Below are positions 9,498 to 18,102 of a DNA stretch of 64,000 bases, one piece after another. The stretch lies in NCBI GenBank assembly GCA_902778055.1, contig CACYWL010000015.1:58469-122468 (forward strand). The letters are read 5' to 3'. The notes beneath the pieces are model-generated. The model did no database searches, was not told the DNA's origin, and saw nothing but the letters and a program-made list of their open reading frames with translations. Numbering within the stretch: the stretch's first letter is position 1; the number at the start of each line of letters is the position of its first letter. The position numbers and the translations under genes were made by a program. This stretch comes from an uncultured Eubacteriales bacterium. Its GTDB lineage: Bacteria > Bacillota > Clostridia > Christensenellales > Aristaeellaceae.

Positions 9498-10448
9498 ATG
9501 AAAAAGCTCATTTCCCTGCTGATGGCTCTTTCCCTGATCCTGGGGGTATGTGCGTGCGCATCCGCCGAGGATAAAACCTACAACGTCGGTATTCTGCAGC
9601 TGATCCAGCATCCCGCGCTGGACCAGGCGACCCAGGGCTTCAAGGACGCGCTGACGGAGAAGCTGGGGGACAAGGTGGTCTTCGACGAGGGCAACGCCTC
9701 CGGTGACTCCAACAACTGCGCCCAGATCGCGGGCCAGCTGGTTTCCAAGCAGGTGGACCTGATCATGGCGAACGCGACGCCGGCCATGCTGGCCTGTGCC
9801 ACCGCCACCGCTGACATTCCGATTCTGGCAACCTCCATCACCAACTATGAGTCCGCGATGGAGATCGAGCTGACGGCGGAAGGCGCCACCGGGCTGAACG
9901 TTTCCGGAACCAGCGACCTGGCTCCTCTGGACGGCCAGGCGGCCATGGTCAAGGAGCTCTTCCCCGACGCGAAGACCGTTGGTCTGATCTACTGCAATGC
10001 GGAGCCCAACTCCATCTTCCAGATCAAGACCATCGAGGGTTATCTGACGGAGCAGGGATATGAGTGCAAGCGCTACGGCTTCAACGACTCCAACGATCTG
10101 GCTTCCGTTGTGCAGTCCGCCACGGAATGCGACGTCCTCTACATTCCCACGGACAACACCGCTGCGGGAAACACCGAGGCGATTGCCAATATCGTGCTGC
10201 CCGCGAAGGTTCCGGTGGTGGCCGGCGAGGAAGGCATCTGCTCCGGCTGCGGCGTGGCGACGCTGACGATCAGCTACTACGACATCGGCTACAAGACCGG
10301 TGAAATGGCCTGGGACATCCTGGTGAACGGCGCGGACATTACCGCGATGCCGATTGCCTATGCGCCGCAGTTCACGAAGAAGTACAACGCGGCGAACGCG
10401 GCGGAGCTGGGCATCACCATTCCGGAGGACTACCAGCCCATCGAGTAA
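9498..10448 (+). CDS. ABC transporter substrate-binding protein, TrpX-like family
   Basis: Extracellular solute receptor of 316 residues. A signal sequence MKKLISLLMALSLILGVCAC opens the protein; the Cys after LGV may serve as a lipobox, giving a lipid-anchored receptor. The mature part starts with YNVGILQLIQHPALDQATQGF, typical of the ABC_sub_bind (PF04392) family whose streptococcal members (TrpX) sit behind Trp T-boxes. GGAGG precedes the ATG. It is the first gene of a three-gene importer with 10557 and 11494. The ligand is probably an aromatic or branched amino acid, according to how the T-box specifier is read. Family assignment is firm; ligand is not. Confidence 0.88.
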   Translation: MKKLISLLMALSLILGVCACASAEDKTYNVGILQLIQHPALDQATQGFKDALTEKLGDKVVFDEGNASGDSNNCAQIAGQLVSKQVDLIMANATPAMLACATATADIPILATSITNYESAMEIELTAEGATGLNVSGTSDLAPLDGQAAMVKELFPDAKTVGLIYCNAEPNSIFQIKTIEGYLTEQGYECKRYGFNDSNDLASVVQSATECDVLYIPTDNTAAGNTEAIANIVLPAKVPVVAGEEGICSGCGVATLTISYYDIGYKTGEMAWDILVNGADITAMPIAYAPQFTKKYNAANAAELGITIPEDYQPIE

Positions 10449-10556
10449 GCCGGCCCGGGCGGCCCTGCTCCTCCTCCCCGCGCGGATCCGGGAGCGAGGA
10501 GCGGTTCCCCTTGGGGGATGGATCCGCAATTCAAAAAGGGACGAGGGAAAACAGCC

Positions 10557-11501
10557 TTGAACATCGCGCAACTGCTTAATCAGCTGCCCGGCGCCGTCGC
10601 CCAGGGACTCATCTGGGGCGTGATGGCGATCGGGGTATACATCACCTTCCGCATTCTGGATATCGCGGATCTGACGGTGGACGGCTCCATCGCCACCGGT
10701 GGCGCCGTCGCGGCGATCCTGATCACCAACGGGGTTCATCCCTGGCTGGCGACGCTGATCGCCTTCGCGGTCGGTATGACGGCCGGAGCCGTGACCGGCG
10801 TGCTTCATACCGGCATGGGCATTCCGGCGATCCTGTCCGGCATCCTGACCCAACTGGCGCTGTATTCGGTCAACCTGCGGATCCAGGGCATCGGCACGGA
10901 TCTGGGCTCCCGGGCGAATGTGCCCATGAGCATCAACAAGTACAAGAACATGCTGGTGTCTCTGCGGAATGTGGGGCATCTCAGCCTGGACAACCCGATC
11001 TGGCTGATGCTGCTGATCTCCCTGATTCTGATCGGCGTGATGTACTGGTTTTTCGGGACGGAATACGGCTGCGGGCTGCGGGCGGTCGGCGCCAATCCGC
11101 AGATGGCGAGAGCGCAGGGCATCAACACCAACACCGGCAAGGTGATCGGCCTGATGATTTCCAACGGCCTCGTCGCCTTCTCCGGCGCGCTGATGGCCCA
11201 GTATCAGGGCTTCTCGGATGTGTCCATGGGCCGCGGCGCGATCGTGATCGGCCTGGCCGCCGTGATTATCGGAGAGGTGATTTTCGGAAAGCTGTTCCGG
11301 AATTTCGCCCTCAAGCTGCTGGCGGTTTCCCTCGGCGCGATCATTTACTATCTGGTGATTCAGGTGGTGCTCTGGCTGGGGCTGAACACGGATGATCTGA
11401 AGCTGCTGACCGCGCTGGTGGTGGCCCTGTTCCTGGCCATGCCCTACTGGAAATCGCGGATCAGCGCCCGGAAACAGAAGGGGGGCGTGAGCGTTGGCTG
11501 A
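10557..11501 (+). CDS. ABC transporter permease, TrpY-like
   Basis: A 314-residue integral membrane permease of the LivH/BPD_transp_2 class. Eight or more hydrophobic segments are visible, with the family sequence ITFRILDIADLTVDGSIATG after the first helix. I prefer the TTG at 10557 (MNIAQLLNQLPGA when read as Met) because family members begin close to that point and AGGG lies nine bases upstream. An ATG at 10518 would add 13 polar residues and has only a poorly spaced G-run. It follows the receptor gene by about 110 bases and overlaps the ATPase gene by eight bases, so the importer is one operon. Confidence 0.85.
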   Translation: MNIAQLLNQLPGAVAQGLIWGVMAIGVYITFRILDIADLTVDGSIATGGAVAAILITNGVHPWLATLIAFAVGMTAGAVTGVLHTGMGIPAILSGILTQLALYSVNLRIQGIGTDLGSRANVPMSINKYKNMLVSLRNVGHLSLDNPIWLMLLISLILIGVMYWFFGTEYGCGLRAVGANPQMARAQGINTNTGKVIGLMISNGLVAFSGALMAQYQGFSDVSMGRGAIVIGLAAVIIGEVIFGKLFRNFALKLLAVSLGAIIYYLVIQVVLWLGLNTDDLKLLTALVVALFLAMPYWKSRISARKQKGGVSVG

Positions 11502-12306
11502 GTCGGATATGCTGGTTCTGCAGGACATTCGGAAAACCTTCAATCCGGGAACCATTGTGGAGAAAAAGGCGCTGACCGGCGTGGATCTGACCCTGCGGAA
11601 GGGGGATTTCGTGACCGTCATCGGCGGAAACGGCGCCGGCAAGAGCACGATGCTCAACGCGATCGCCGGATCCTTTCCGATCGACCGGGGGACGATTCTC
11701 CTGGGCGGAAGGGATGTGACCCGCCTTCCGGAACACAAACGGGCAGCCTTCCTCGGCCGGGTTTTCCAGGATCCCATGATGGGCACGGCCGCCTCCATGA
11801 ATATTGAGGAAAATCTGGCGCTGGCCGGCCGCCGGGGACAGTACCGGGGCCTTCGCTGGGGGATCACCGCCCGGGAGCGGGAAATCTACCGGGAGAAGCT
11901 GTCCGCGCTGGAGCTGGGACTGGAAAGCCGGATGGGCAGCAAGGTCGGGCTCCTTTCCGGCGGACAGCGCCAGGCGCTGACGCTGCTGATGGCTACGCTG
12001 AAACAGCCGGAGCTGCTTCTGCTGGACGAGCACACCGCGGCGCTGGATCCCAAGACCGCCGAGAAGGTGCTGAATCTGACCAGACGGCTGATCGCGGAGA
12101 ACGGGCTGACGGCGCTGATGGTGACGCACAACATGAAGGACGCCCTGGCCCTCGGAAACAGAATGATCATGATGCATGAGGGCCGGATCATTCTGGATCT
12201 GGATGAAAGTCAGAAGGCGCATATGACCGTCGAGGACCTGCTGGAGCAGTTCGAGCAGGCCAGCGGACGGGAGCTGGCCAACGACCGCATGCTGCTGACC
12301 AACTGA
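11494..12306 (+). CDS. ABC transporter ATP-binding protein, TrpZ-like
   Basis: The 270-residue cytoplasmic ATPase of the importer. It has Walker A GGNGAGKST near residue 46, signature LSGGQRQ near 150, Walker B LLLLDEHTAALD and the H-loop VTHNMKDAL. The likely start is a TTG at 11494 that overlaps the permease stop, with AAGGGGGG upstream; ATG 11509 is an alternative five codons in. Short HAA-family length and tight coupling to a LivH-like permease fit the TrpXYZ-type set. A weak hairpin (ACGGA/TCCGT, 12312-12333) with TTTT follows and may end the operon. Confidence 0.9.
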   Translation: MAESDMLVLQDIRKTFNPGTIVEKKALTGVDLTLRKGDFVTVIGGNGAGKSTMLNAIAGSFPIDRGTILLGGRDVTRLPEHKRAAFLGRVFQDPMMGTAASMNIEENLALAGRRGQYRGLRWGITAREREIYREKLSALELGLESRMGSKVGLLSGGQRQALTLLMATLKQPELLLLDEHTAALDPKTAEKVLNLTRRLIAENGLTALMVTHNMKDALALGNRMIMMHEGRIILDLDESQKAHMTVEDLLEQFEQASGRELANDRMLLTN

Positions 12307-12311
12307 AACGG

Positions 12312-12338
12312 ACGGACATTTGAATCCGTTTTTCCGCC
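12312..12338 (+). terminator. Weak terminator after importer operon
   Basis: ACGGA and TCCGT flank an eight-base loop directly before TTTTTC. The stem is only five base pairs, so efficiency is uncertain. Confidence 0.4.
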
Positions 12339-12394
12339 TGCTCCATTCGGCTGTTTCTTTTTTCAAAAAGGCAGTCAAAACGCGGGAGCAGTGC

Positions 12395-12400
12395 TATAAT
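12395..12400 (+). promoter_or_regulatory. Putative -10 box for Bax-inhibitor-like gene
   Basis: A perfect TATAAT lies 43 bases upstream of the ATG at 12443. The -35 region (CAGTCA or nearby) is poor, so only the -10 box is marked. Confidence 0.45.
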
Positions 12401-12442
12401 CGTTCCCGGAAACTGAAAAAAGCGTGAAAGAGGTCAGAATGC

Positions 12443-13288
12443 ATGAGCACATTGATCCGTGAAAACAAGCCTTCCCGCGGCCTTCTCCGTTCCAACCCGG
12501 TTCTGAGCCGCCTGAGCAAAATCACCGAAAGGTCTCAGGACAATGCGGCGACCTATGCGGGAATTGCCCGGAAAACCTCCTTTTTTCTGCTGATGACCCT
12601 GGTGGGCCTGGTGGCGCAGCTGGTGGTGATGAACGCCATGGGAAACGAGCCGGCCTGGCAGGAGATCACGGTCTACGAAAAATTCACCCTGGAGCTTACG
12701 CAGAAGGAAGCGGTGATCTTCGCCGCGGTCGTGATTCTGGGTTTTATTGCCGAGCTGGTGGGTATTTTCGTGAGAAAGACCATTCCCGTGACCGGAACGC
12801 TGTATTCGATCAGCCAGGGCTATGTGATTTCCTTCCTGGTGTTCAAGGTGCTGAATGGCTATGAGTACCTGGGGATGGAGGCGCTTCTGCTCACCGTGGC
12901 CGTGGTGTTCGTGATGAGCTGGCTGTATTCATCCGGGATTGTGAAGGCGGACAGTAAATTCCGGACGGTGCTGCTCAGCCTGATGCTCGGCAGCCTGGCG
13001 TTCGGACTTCTGACCTTTATCGGCTCGCTGATCCCGGCCACCCGCCCCTTTGTTCAGACGATGATGAACAATTCCTTCCTGGTGATCGCGATGGATGTGA
13101 TCGGCCTGGTCATTGCCGCGCTGTTCCTGATCAGCGATTTTTCCACGATCGACAGCTGCGTGAAGGAAGGATATCCCAGGGAATATGAATGGGCCGGCGC
13201 CTTTGGCCTCGTTTTTACCGTGATCTGGATTTATCTGAAGATTCTGGATCTGCTGATGGAGCTCAACGGGAAGAACAGCAAGGACTGA
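12443..13288 (+). CDS. Bax inhibitor-1/YccA-family membrane protein
   Basis: A 281-residue integral membrane protein. The polar N-terminus contains LLRSNPVLSRLSK and TYAGIARKTSFFLL, the opening seen in the YccA-like BaxI_1 family (PF12811). About seven hydrophobic segments follow, and the last stretch has the acidic and aromatic residues usual for the family. Bacterial members are linked to calcium leak or membrane stress, but no function is established for this type. AGAGGT precedes the ATG. The gene is monocistronic and its 3' end overlaps the converging heparinase-like gene by 26 bases, an uncommon tail-to-tail overlap. Confidence 0.8.
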   Translation: MSTLIRENKPSRGLLRSNPVLSRLSKITERSQDNAATYAGIARKTSFFLLMTLVGLVAQLVVMNAMGNEPAWQEITVYEKFTLELTQKEAVIFAAVVILGFIAELVGIFVRKTIPVTGTLYSISQGYVISFLVFKVLNGYEYLGMEALLLTVAVVFVMSWLYSSGIVKADSKFRTVLLSLMLGSLAFGLLTFIGSLIPATRPFVQTMMNNSFLVIAMDVIGLVIAALFLISDFSTIDSCVKEGYPREYEWAGAFGLVFTVIWIYLKILDLLMELNGKNSKD

Positions 13289-15092
13289 CGGAGACCCGGA
13301 ACTCCGCGCGGAAGCTGTCGGCCGGGGCGCCGGTGATCTTCAGGCGCCAGAGGCTGCCCGGCCAGTTCCGGGCCATCCGGGCGTCGGTGACCGGGATTTC
13401 CTCGGCCTCGGCCCGCATTTCCTCCGGAAAGGTCAGGACCGCGGAGCCGGTTTGGACAGCTGAGGGCTGAAGGACCGGCTTATTTCGAAGCATAAAGACC
13501 CAGGTAATCCTCTCTTCTTTTTCCAAACAGCCTTCATCCCGAAGGGTTAGACCCTCCGGGGTCAGGCTCAGGCTCCTGCGCAGGGCTTTGACGCCGGCTT
13601 CCTCCGGATAGGCGCCGGAGATGTCCAGCGCCAGACCGTCCGGGGTGGCTTCCACCCCGGACGCGGCATACTGCGTTCCGACCCTCTGCTCGACCCCGCC
13701 GATCAGCGGGAGGTTATGATATTCGCTCCGGACATTCCAGAGGGTATAGCGCTCATCGGAGAAGGTTTTGGCCGTGTAGGTCATGTTTCCGGCATCCACA
13801 ATCACGGGCTCGCCGTCCTCCAGCAGGATGAAGGTGCCCACATCATTGTGATTGTGGCTTTCCCCGTTGTGCCCGCCCTTGCAGGCCAGGATCCATCTGC
13901 CTTTTTCCAGCACGCGGACCTGCAGATTCGGCAGGTATTCATCCTTGGGGGCGGCCGGCGCGTCCCCGGGCAGCTCCAGGGCGGGATGCAGCATCAGATC
14001 CAGCGCCCGGGTCAGATGGGGGACATCGGAAAGCTGATCGCGGGGCTGACCGCGCATGCGGGTACCGAGGGCGCAGAGGGCCGGATCGCCGATCATTTCG
14101 CCGGCCCGTTCCAGCCGTTCGCCGCTGATGAAGGGCCTGGCGTCGCAGTCCGCGAAGTTCATGAACCAGCCTCCGGAGAGGGCGGCCCTGCGGGGGAAGG
14201 CCATGATATTCCGGATCAGGGGATCATCGCGGAAGCTCATGACGCCGTCGGTCACCTTCTCCAGGATGCACAGACAGTCCAGCAGCGCGCCGCCGGCCAT
14301 GTTCCAGTAGCCCGCGCCTTCGTCGCAGCCGCCGTCCGCCGGGAGGACGGCCAGATATCTGTCCAGCATGCCACAGGCGCGCTCCAGCAGGGCGGCCAGC
14401 TTCTCCCCGGGCATGGGATCCAGACAGGCGGAGACCATGACATTGGAGATGATCCAGGGGGTCCAGTTGATCAGATCCTTCCGGCGGAAGCCCATCCACC
14501 AGAAATCGTCGTTTTCCATGAAGGGCCTGAGGATACGGCGGCGGATTTCGGACTGAATTCTCCGGCGGAGAACCGGACTTACCGCGTCCAGCCTGTCGCC
14601 CAGGAGCGCGCTGCAGAGGCTCAGAATCATGCCGGTCTGGGCGCTGAAGAGATCAATATAGATCCGATCCGGATCCGGGAGAGGGTATTCGGCGGGCGTC
14701 GGGGCCCCGGGAATCGGATTGATGTTGTGGGCGCTGATGACCCAGGCGGTTTCCTCGCAGATCATCCAGATTCCGTCCACCGCCTCCGTCAGGTCCGCGT
14801 CAGGACGGACGCACTGCTCCATCACGGCGGCGCAGAGCTTCCTGCGGCGGGTGAAATAGGGCGTCTCATCCGCTGCGCGGCTCCCGGTCCGGACAAAGGC
14901 CAGGAAGTCACTTGCGGTTCTCATCGGCCAGGGGACGGCCCTGAATTCTTCGGCCAGGCGGAGAACCTCCTGCCGTGTTTCCTCCGGGACAACGGCCCAG
15001 GCGTCCCGGTCTCCGGCCGGAGGATAGAGGAGACGGTTTTCCTCCCGAATCAGATCCCTGAGGGAATGGGCGGCCAGATATTCCTGAAACAT
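13263..15092 (-). CDS. Heparinase II/III-family protein
   Basis: A 609-residue protein with the two-part layout of heparinase II/III-like lyases: an alpha/alpha toroid over about residues 60-370 and a C-terminal beta-sandwich. The characteristic stretch GESHNHNDVGTFILL near residue 410, with the histidine/asparagine core, is followed by the conserved VDAGNMTYT and later YHNLPLIGG. Such enzymes cleave acidic polysaccharides such as heparan sulfate, alginate or related uronates. No signal peptide is seen, so the enzyme appears intracellular and would act on imported oligosaccharides. That fits the GH88/GH2 glucuronide locus at 47949-50834, although they are 33 kb apart. Substrate is not assignable from sequence alone. 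Confidence 0.85.
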   Translation of the reverse strand: MFQEYLAAHSLRDLIREENRLLYPPAGDRDAWAVVPEETRQEVLRLAEEFRAVPWPMRTASDFLAFVRTGSRAADETPYFTRRRKLCAAVMEQCVRPDADLTEAVDGIWMICEETAWVISAHNINPIPGAPTPAEYPLPDPDRIYIDLFSAQTGMILSLCSALLGDRLDAVSPVLRRRIQSEIRRRILRPFMENDDFWWMGFRRKDLINWTPWIISNVMVSACLDPMPGEKLAALLERACGMLDRYLAVLPADGGCDEGAGYWNMAGGALLDCLCILEKVTDGVMSFRDDPLIRNIMAFPRRAALSGGWFMNFADCDARPFISGERLERAGEMIGDPALCALGTRMRGQPRDQLSDVPHLTRALDLMLHPALELPGDAPAAPKDEYLPNLQVRVLEKGRWILACKGGHNGESHNHNDVGTFILLEDGEPVIVDAGNMTYTAKTFSDERYTLWNVRSEYHNLPLIGGVEQRVGTQYAASGVEATPDGLALDISGAYPEEAGVKALRRSLSLTPEGLTLRDEGCLEKEERITWVFMLRNKPVLQPSAVQTGSAVLTFPEEMRAEAEEIPVTDARMARNWPGSLWRLKITGAPADSFRAEFRVSVSPCCSSR

Positions 15093-15111
15093 GGGGTGCT
15101 CCTTCGTTCAA

Positions 15112-15663
15112 TCAGTTTCGGTTCAGGGAAAGTCCTGCCCGTTCCATGGCAGCGACCAGGACGGGGATCAGGACGAGCTGCAGAATAATGCCTGGAACGG
15201 CGTTGGTGACGGCGCCCGCCAGGAACAACGCCCAGGTGAAGGAGCTTCCGGACAGGCCCGCCAGAATCACCCGCACGGCGCCCCAGACGAGGCGGCCCGC
15301 AATCATGGAAATCAGCAGAACCGCATAGAGCATTCCCTTTCGGCGGGGCAGCTTCCGGCGAAGGAACCCCGCCATGCCGCCGTAAACCGCCAGCTCAAAG
15401 GCCATGGCCACGGCACCGGGAAACAGGGCTGGCATGCCGAACAGCACGGAGCGCAGAAGGGGAGCGATGAAGCCCACCGCCAGGCCCCAGGGCCAGCCGC
15501 ACATGAAGCCGCACAGCAGCGCCGGAATATGCATCGGACACAGCGCCGAGCCGATTTCGGGAATCTGGCCGGTCACGAAGGGAAGCACCATGGCAAGGGC
15601 GAGGTACAGCGCCGCATAGGTCAGACGGCGGATCTGCAGGGAAGTCATTTCAATTTTACGCAT
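15112..15663 (-). CDS. ECF transporter S component
   Basis: A 183-residue membrane protein with about six hydrophobic helices. The segment CPMHIPALLCGFMCGWPWGL and the following VGFIAPLLRSVLFGMP match a clostridial ECF S-component group. S components bind vitamins or related micronutrients and dock on a shared EcfAAT module, not encoded here. The ligand is unknown. The start overlaps the end of the DUF3842 gene by eight bases, so the two are translated together. Both lie behind a leader with a strong terminator at 16152-16194, which suggests ligand-responsive control typical of vitamin uptake. Confidence 0.8.
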   Translation of the reverse strand: MRKIEMTSLQIRRLTYAALYLALAMVLPFVTGQIPEIGSALCPMHIPALLCGFMCGWPWGLAVGFIAPLLRSVLFGMPALFPGAVAMAFELAVYGGMAGFLRRKLPRRKGMLYAVLLISMIAGRLVWGAVRVILAGLSGSSFTWALFLAGAVTNAVPGIILQLVLIPVLVAAMERAGLSLNRN

Positions 15664-16072
15664 GCTTTTCCACCAACTCCCGGATGTGATTCATAGCGTC
15701 CTCCAGAATCGCCGCGGAGCCCTTCACCACCCCCGCCACATAGGTGCTGCACAGGTTCATGGGAATCAGGACCCGATAAGCGGTGCTGGATGCGACGGCA
15801 TTGGCCATGGCCGGAGAGATTTCGCCCATCATGGCGTCCGCGGTGGCGATGCCGAGAGGACCCACGATGATCTGCGCGGTGCGGCAGGCCACGATCACGG
15901 CGTTTTCGCCGGTGGCGAGCTGATCGGCGCAGTTGCTGTTCATCATGTTCTCCGTGGCCATGCTGTTGGTTCCCACGGCTGAAAGATGGGCCTCCGGGCA
16001 GGTTCTGCGGATGCTTTCCAGCAGCTTCCGGCCCAGCCGTCCGCCCTGGCCGTCGATGACGAGAATGTTCAT
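15656..16072 (-). CDS. DUF3842-family protein
   Basis: A 138-residue small soluble protein starting MNILVIDGQGGRLGRKLLE, which looks like a nucleotide-binding beta-alpha-beta opening with a GGRLG turn. The body contains GTNSMATENMM and GPLGIATADAMMGEISP. These mark the DUF3842 family, whose members have no established function. The ATG at 16072 has GGGAGG seven bases upstream; upstream in-frame codons run into the leader terminator and are not used. It is the first gene of a two-gene operon with an ECF S component. A role in handling the transported micronutrient is inferred only from that coupling. Confidence 0.8.
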   Translation of the reverse strand: MNILVIDGQGGRLGRKLLESIRRTCPEAHLSAVGTNSMATENMMNSNCADQLATGENAVIVACRTAQIIVGPLGIATADAMMGEISPAMANAVASSTAYRVLIPMNLCSTYVAGVVKGSAAILEDAMNHIRELVEKHA

Positions 16073-16273
16073 GGTCAATCCTCCCTGTAATAATACGTTC
16101 CCGCGGGGAGCGTCCCGGCGGCTCCGAAGGGAATCCCGCCGGTCATCATATAAAAAAGGCACCAGAAGCCATTTTCGGACGGCCTTCGGCACCTTCATGA
16201 TACCGGCATTTTCCCGGAGCCTTCTTATCGGAACAGCCTGCTTGTGCAGGCATAAAGACAGCTTGTGCTGACA
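16073..16273 (-). promoter_or_regulatory. Structured leader of DUF3842-ECF operon (candidate riboswitch)
   Basis: About 200 bases of untranslated leader. Just after the start are two hairpins with the same ACAA loop: CAGC-ACAA-GCTG (plus 16270-16259) and GCCTGC-ACAA-GCAGGC (16251-16236). An unstructured-looking middle then leads to the terminator at 16194-16152. This aptamer-like domain plus terminator layout, in front of an S-component gene, suggests a riboswitch. I could not match it to TPP, FMN, cobalamin, THF, preQ1 or ZTP consensus sequences. Confidence 0.5.
16152..16194 (-). terminator. Leader terminator of DUF3842-ECF operon
   Basis: On the minus strand AGGTGCCGAAGGCC (16194-16181) pairs, with one bulge on each side, with GGCTTCTGGTGCCT (16170-16157) across a ten-base loop. 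TTTTTT follows. It sits about 85 bases before the DUF3842 start codon. Confidence 0.75.
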
Positions 16274-16279
16274 GAGCGG

Positions 16280-16308
16280 AGAATATCACAGGGGCCCCTT
16301 TTTGTCAA
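16280..16308 (-). promoter_or_regulatory. Promoter of DUF3842-ECF operon
   Basis: Minus strand TTGACA (16308-16303), 17-base spacer, TATTCT (16285-16280). Confidence 0.7.
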
Positions 16309-16385
16309 TGATCAGGAAGGCGTACAGAAAAGCCTCAATTCCTGTTTTCTCTTTGCCTGCATGAATCGCTGCCGAAACGAGCCTC

Positions 16386-16422
16386 TTGACAGGTGAAAAA
16401 ACAGTAAGTATAATCAGTTATA
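16386..16422 (+). promoter_or_regulatory. Promoter with overlapping palindromic operator
   Basis: TTGACA (16386-16391), 17-base spacer and perfect TATAAT (16409-16414). The -10 box is inside the inverted repeat GTATAA-TCAG-TTATAC (16407-16422). A further ATAC/GTAT-like motif lies 8-16 bases downstream. A dimeric repressor bound here would block RNA polymerase; the AbrB-type product of the first gene is the obvious candidate. Confidence 0.7.
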
Positions 16423-16458
16423 CAAATCATACTTTTTATACGGAAAGGATGCAGATCA

Positions 16459-16677
16459 ATGGAAGCTCCCAAAGGAAAGTACGCATGGACCGCAACCGTA
16501 GGCGAAAAAGGGCAGATCGTGATTCCCAAACAGGCACGCGAACTCTTCGGAATCAATCCGGGCGACACGTTGATTCTGCTCGGCGATGAAGCGTCTGGTA
16601 TAGCCATTCCGCCCAAAGCCGCCTTTAACGAATGGTACAGCAGGGTTTTTGCCGAAAAAAGGGAGAATGAGGGATGA
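16459..16677 (+). CDS. AbrB/MazE/SpoVT-type DNA-binding protein
   Basis: A 72-residue protein with one swapped-hairpin AbrB domain: WTATVGEKGQIVIPKQARE, then LFGINPGDTLILLGDE. This is the standard antitoxin/transition-regulator fold that dimerises on DNA. It is not paired with a toxin here. The next gene, a glycosyltransferase, starts within its stop codon (ATGA overlap), so the two are translationally coupled. The promoter overlaps a perfect palindrome, consistent with autoregulation. A regulator fused operonically to a macrolide-glycosyltransferase-like gene recurs in clostridia. Confidence 0.85.
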   Translation: MEAPKGKYAWTATVGEKGQIVIPKQARELFGINPGDTLILLGDEASGIAIPPKAAFNEWYSRVFAEKRENEG

Positions 16678-18074
16678 AAAAAATCGCTGTTTTCTGTATC
16701 CCTGCACACGGCCATACCAATCCGATGCTGCCGGTCGTCAGAGAACTTGCCGCGCGCGGCGATGAAGTGCGCTTTTATTCTTTCAGCGAGTTTCAGGAAA
16801 AAATCGAGCAGACCGGCGCGGCTTTTGTAGGCTGTGACAGATTTCTTCCGGAACTGACGGTTCGGGAAGCGGAAAACCTGAAGAAAGTCTCCGCGACGGA
16901 AATGACCCTTCAGGATATCAGAATCACCGCCGCAATGGACACGTTTCTGCACGATGAGTTTACGTCTTTCCGTCCGGATGTGGTCTACACGGATTCCGTG
17001 TGCTTCTGGGGGAAGCTGAACGCATGGAAATATGATGTTCCGATGGTCGTGTCCACAAGCACATTTGCGTTTAATCAGATGTCCTCCACATACATGAAGA
17101 ATACGCCGGGAGAGATGGCCGGGCTGATTCTGGGGCTTCCGAAGGTTTCCAGGGAGCTGAACAGGCTGAAGGCTTACGGCTATAAGGTGAAGGGACTGTT
17201 TTCTCTGATCCGGAGCGACAATCAGACGGATTCGGTTGTTTACACTTCCAAGAGATTTCAGCCTTACCCGGAGAGCTTCTCGGATCACTATCTCTTTGCC
17301 GGGCCTTCCCTGATGACCGATACCAAGCCGGATAAGAATCATGACCGTCCGCTTGTGTATATATCGCTCGGCACAGTGATCAATGACCGTCCGGATTTTT
17401 ACGCCAAATGCATCGAGGCCTTCAGGGGAGAAAACATGGATGTGATTCTCTCCTGCGGAAAGTCCGTGGATCTGTCCGGCCTTGGGAAACTCCCGGAAAA
17501 CATCCGGGCCTTTGACACGGTCAATCAGCTGGATGTCCTTTCCAAAGCGGATGTGTTCATCACACACTGCGGGATGAACAGCGTATCCGAAAGCCTTTAT
17601 ATGGCTGCGCCGATGGTTTTATATCCTCAGACCAATGAACAGGAAGCGGTTGCGAGAAGAGTCCGTGAACTGGGCGCAGGAATTGATCTGAAGGATGATT
17701 CCGCCGACGGGATCCGGAACACAGTAAAAATGATTCTGCAGAACCCGGCCTACAGGAAGGCCGCGCAGGAATGCTGTGACGATTTCAGGCATTGTCCGGG
17801 CATAAAAGGCGCTGCGGACTTTATCGAAAATGCTCCGCATTCCTCGGACGGGGTCGATCTCATCAGGGATCTTGGGAAGGCAAGCGTCGGACTGCAGGTG
17901 GGGTACAGCGCGGTCACCATTCTCCTTGCAAATCTCCTTTTTCGCTTCATCGACATCAAGTATCTGTGGATTTACATCGTTTTGGCTGTCGTTTTATCCG
18001 TGCCCGTCAATAAGATGCTTCAGAAGGCAGTCTATAAGCGGCTCTGCAGAAAAAACAGACAAAGCACCCGTTAA
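16674..18074 (+). CDS. MGT-family UDP-glycosyltransferase with membrane tail
   Basis: A 466-residue GT1-type enzyme. The N-terminal half begins KIAVFCIPAHGHTNPMLPVV, the acceptor-side motif with catalytic His of the macrolide glycosyltransferase family. The donor-side half has DVFITHCGMNSVSESL near residue 300, followed by PQTNEQEAVARRV. Family proteins usually end near residue 400; this one carries about 65 extra residues with two hydrophobic segments (VGYSAVTILLANLLF and YLWIYIVLAVVLSV) and a basic end, so it is probably membrane-attached. The acceptor could be a drug, a sterol-like compound or a lipid. It is expressed with the AbrB-type regulator. Confidence 0.85.
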   Translation: MKKIAVFCIPAHGHTNPMLPVVRELAARGDEVRFYSFSEFQEKIEQTGAAFVGCDRFLPELTVREAENLKKVSATEMTLQDIRITAAMDTFLHDEFTSFRPDVVYTDSVCFWGKLNAWKYDVPMVVSTSTFAFNQMSSTYMKNTPGEMAGLILGLPKVSRELNRLKAYGYKVKGLFSLIRSDNQTDSVVYTSKRFQPYPESFSDHYLFAGPSLMTDTKPDKNHDRPLVYISLGTVINDRPDFYAKCIEAFRGENMDVILSCGKSVDLSGLGKLPENIRAFDTVNQLDVLSKADVFITHCGMNSVSESLYMAAPMVLYPQTNEQEAVARRVRELGAGIDLKDDSADGIRNTVKMILQNPAYRKAAQECCDDFRHCPGIKGAADFIENAPHSSDGVDLIRDLGKASVGLQVGYSAVTILLANLLFRFIDIKYLWIYIVLAVVLSVPVNKMLQKAVYKRLCRKNRQSTR

Positions 18075-18102
18075 AAGAGTATATTTCGGGATTGCGGTCT
18101 GA

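Noticed and set aside
9195..11867. Minus-strand frame of 890 codons across the T-box and importer genes
   Set aside because: It covers a T-box leader and two well-defined ABC genes on the other strand, is His/Arg/Gln-rich and matches no family.
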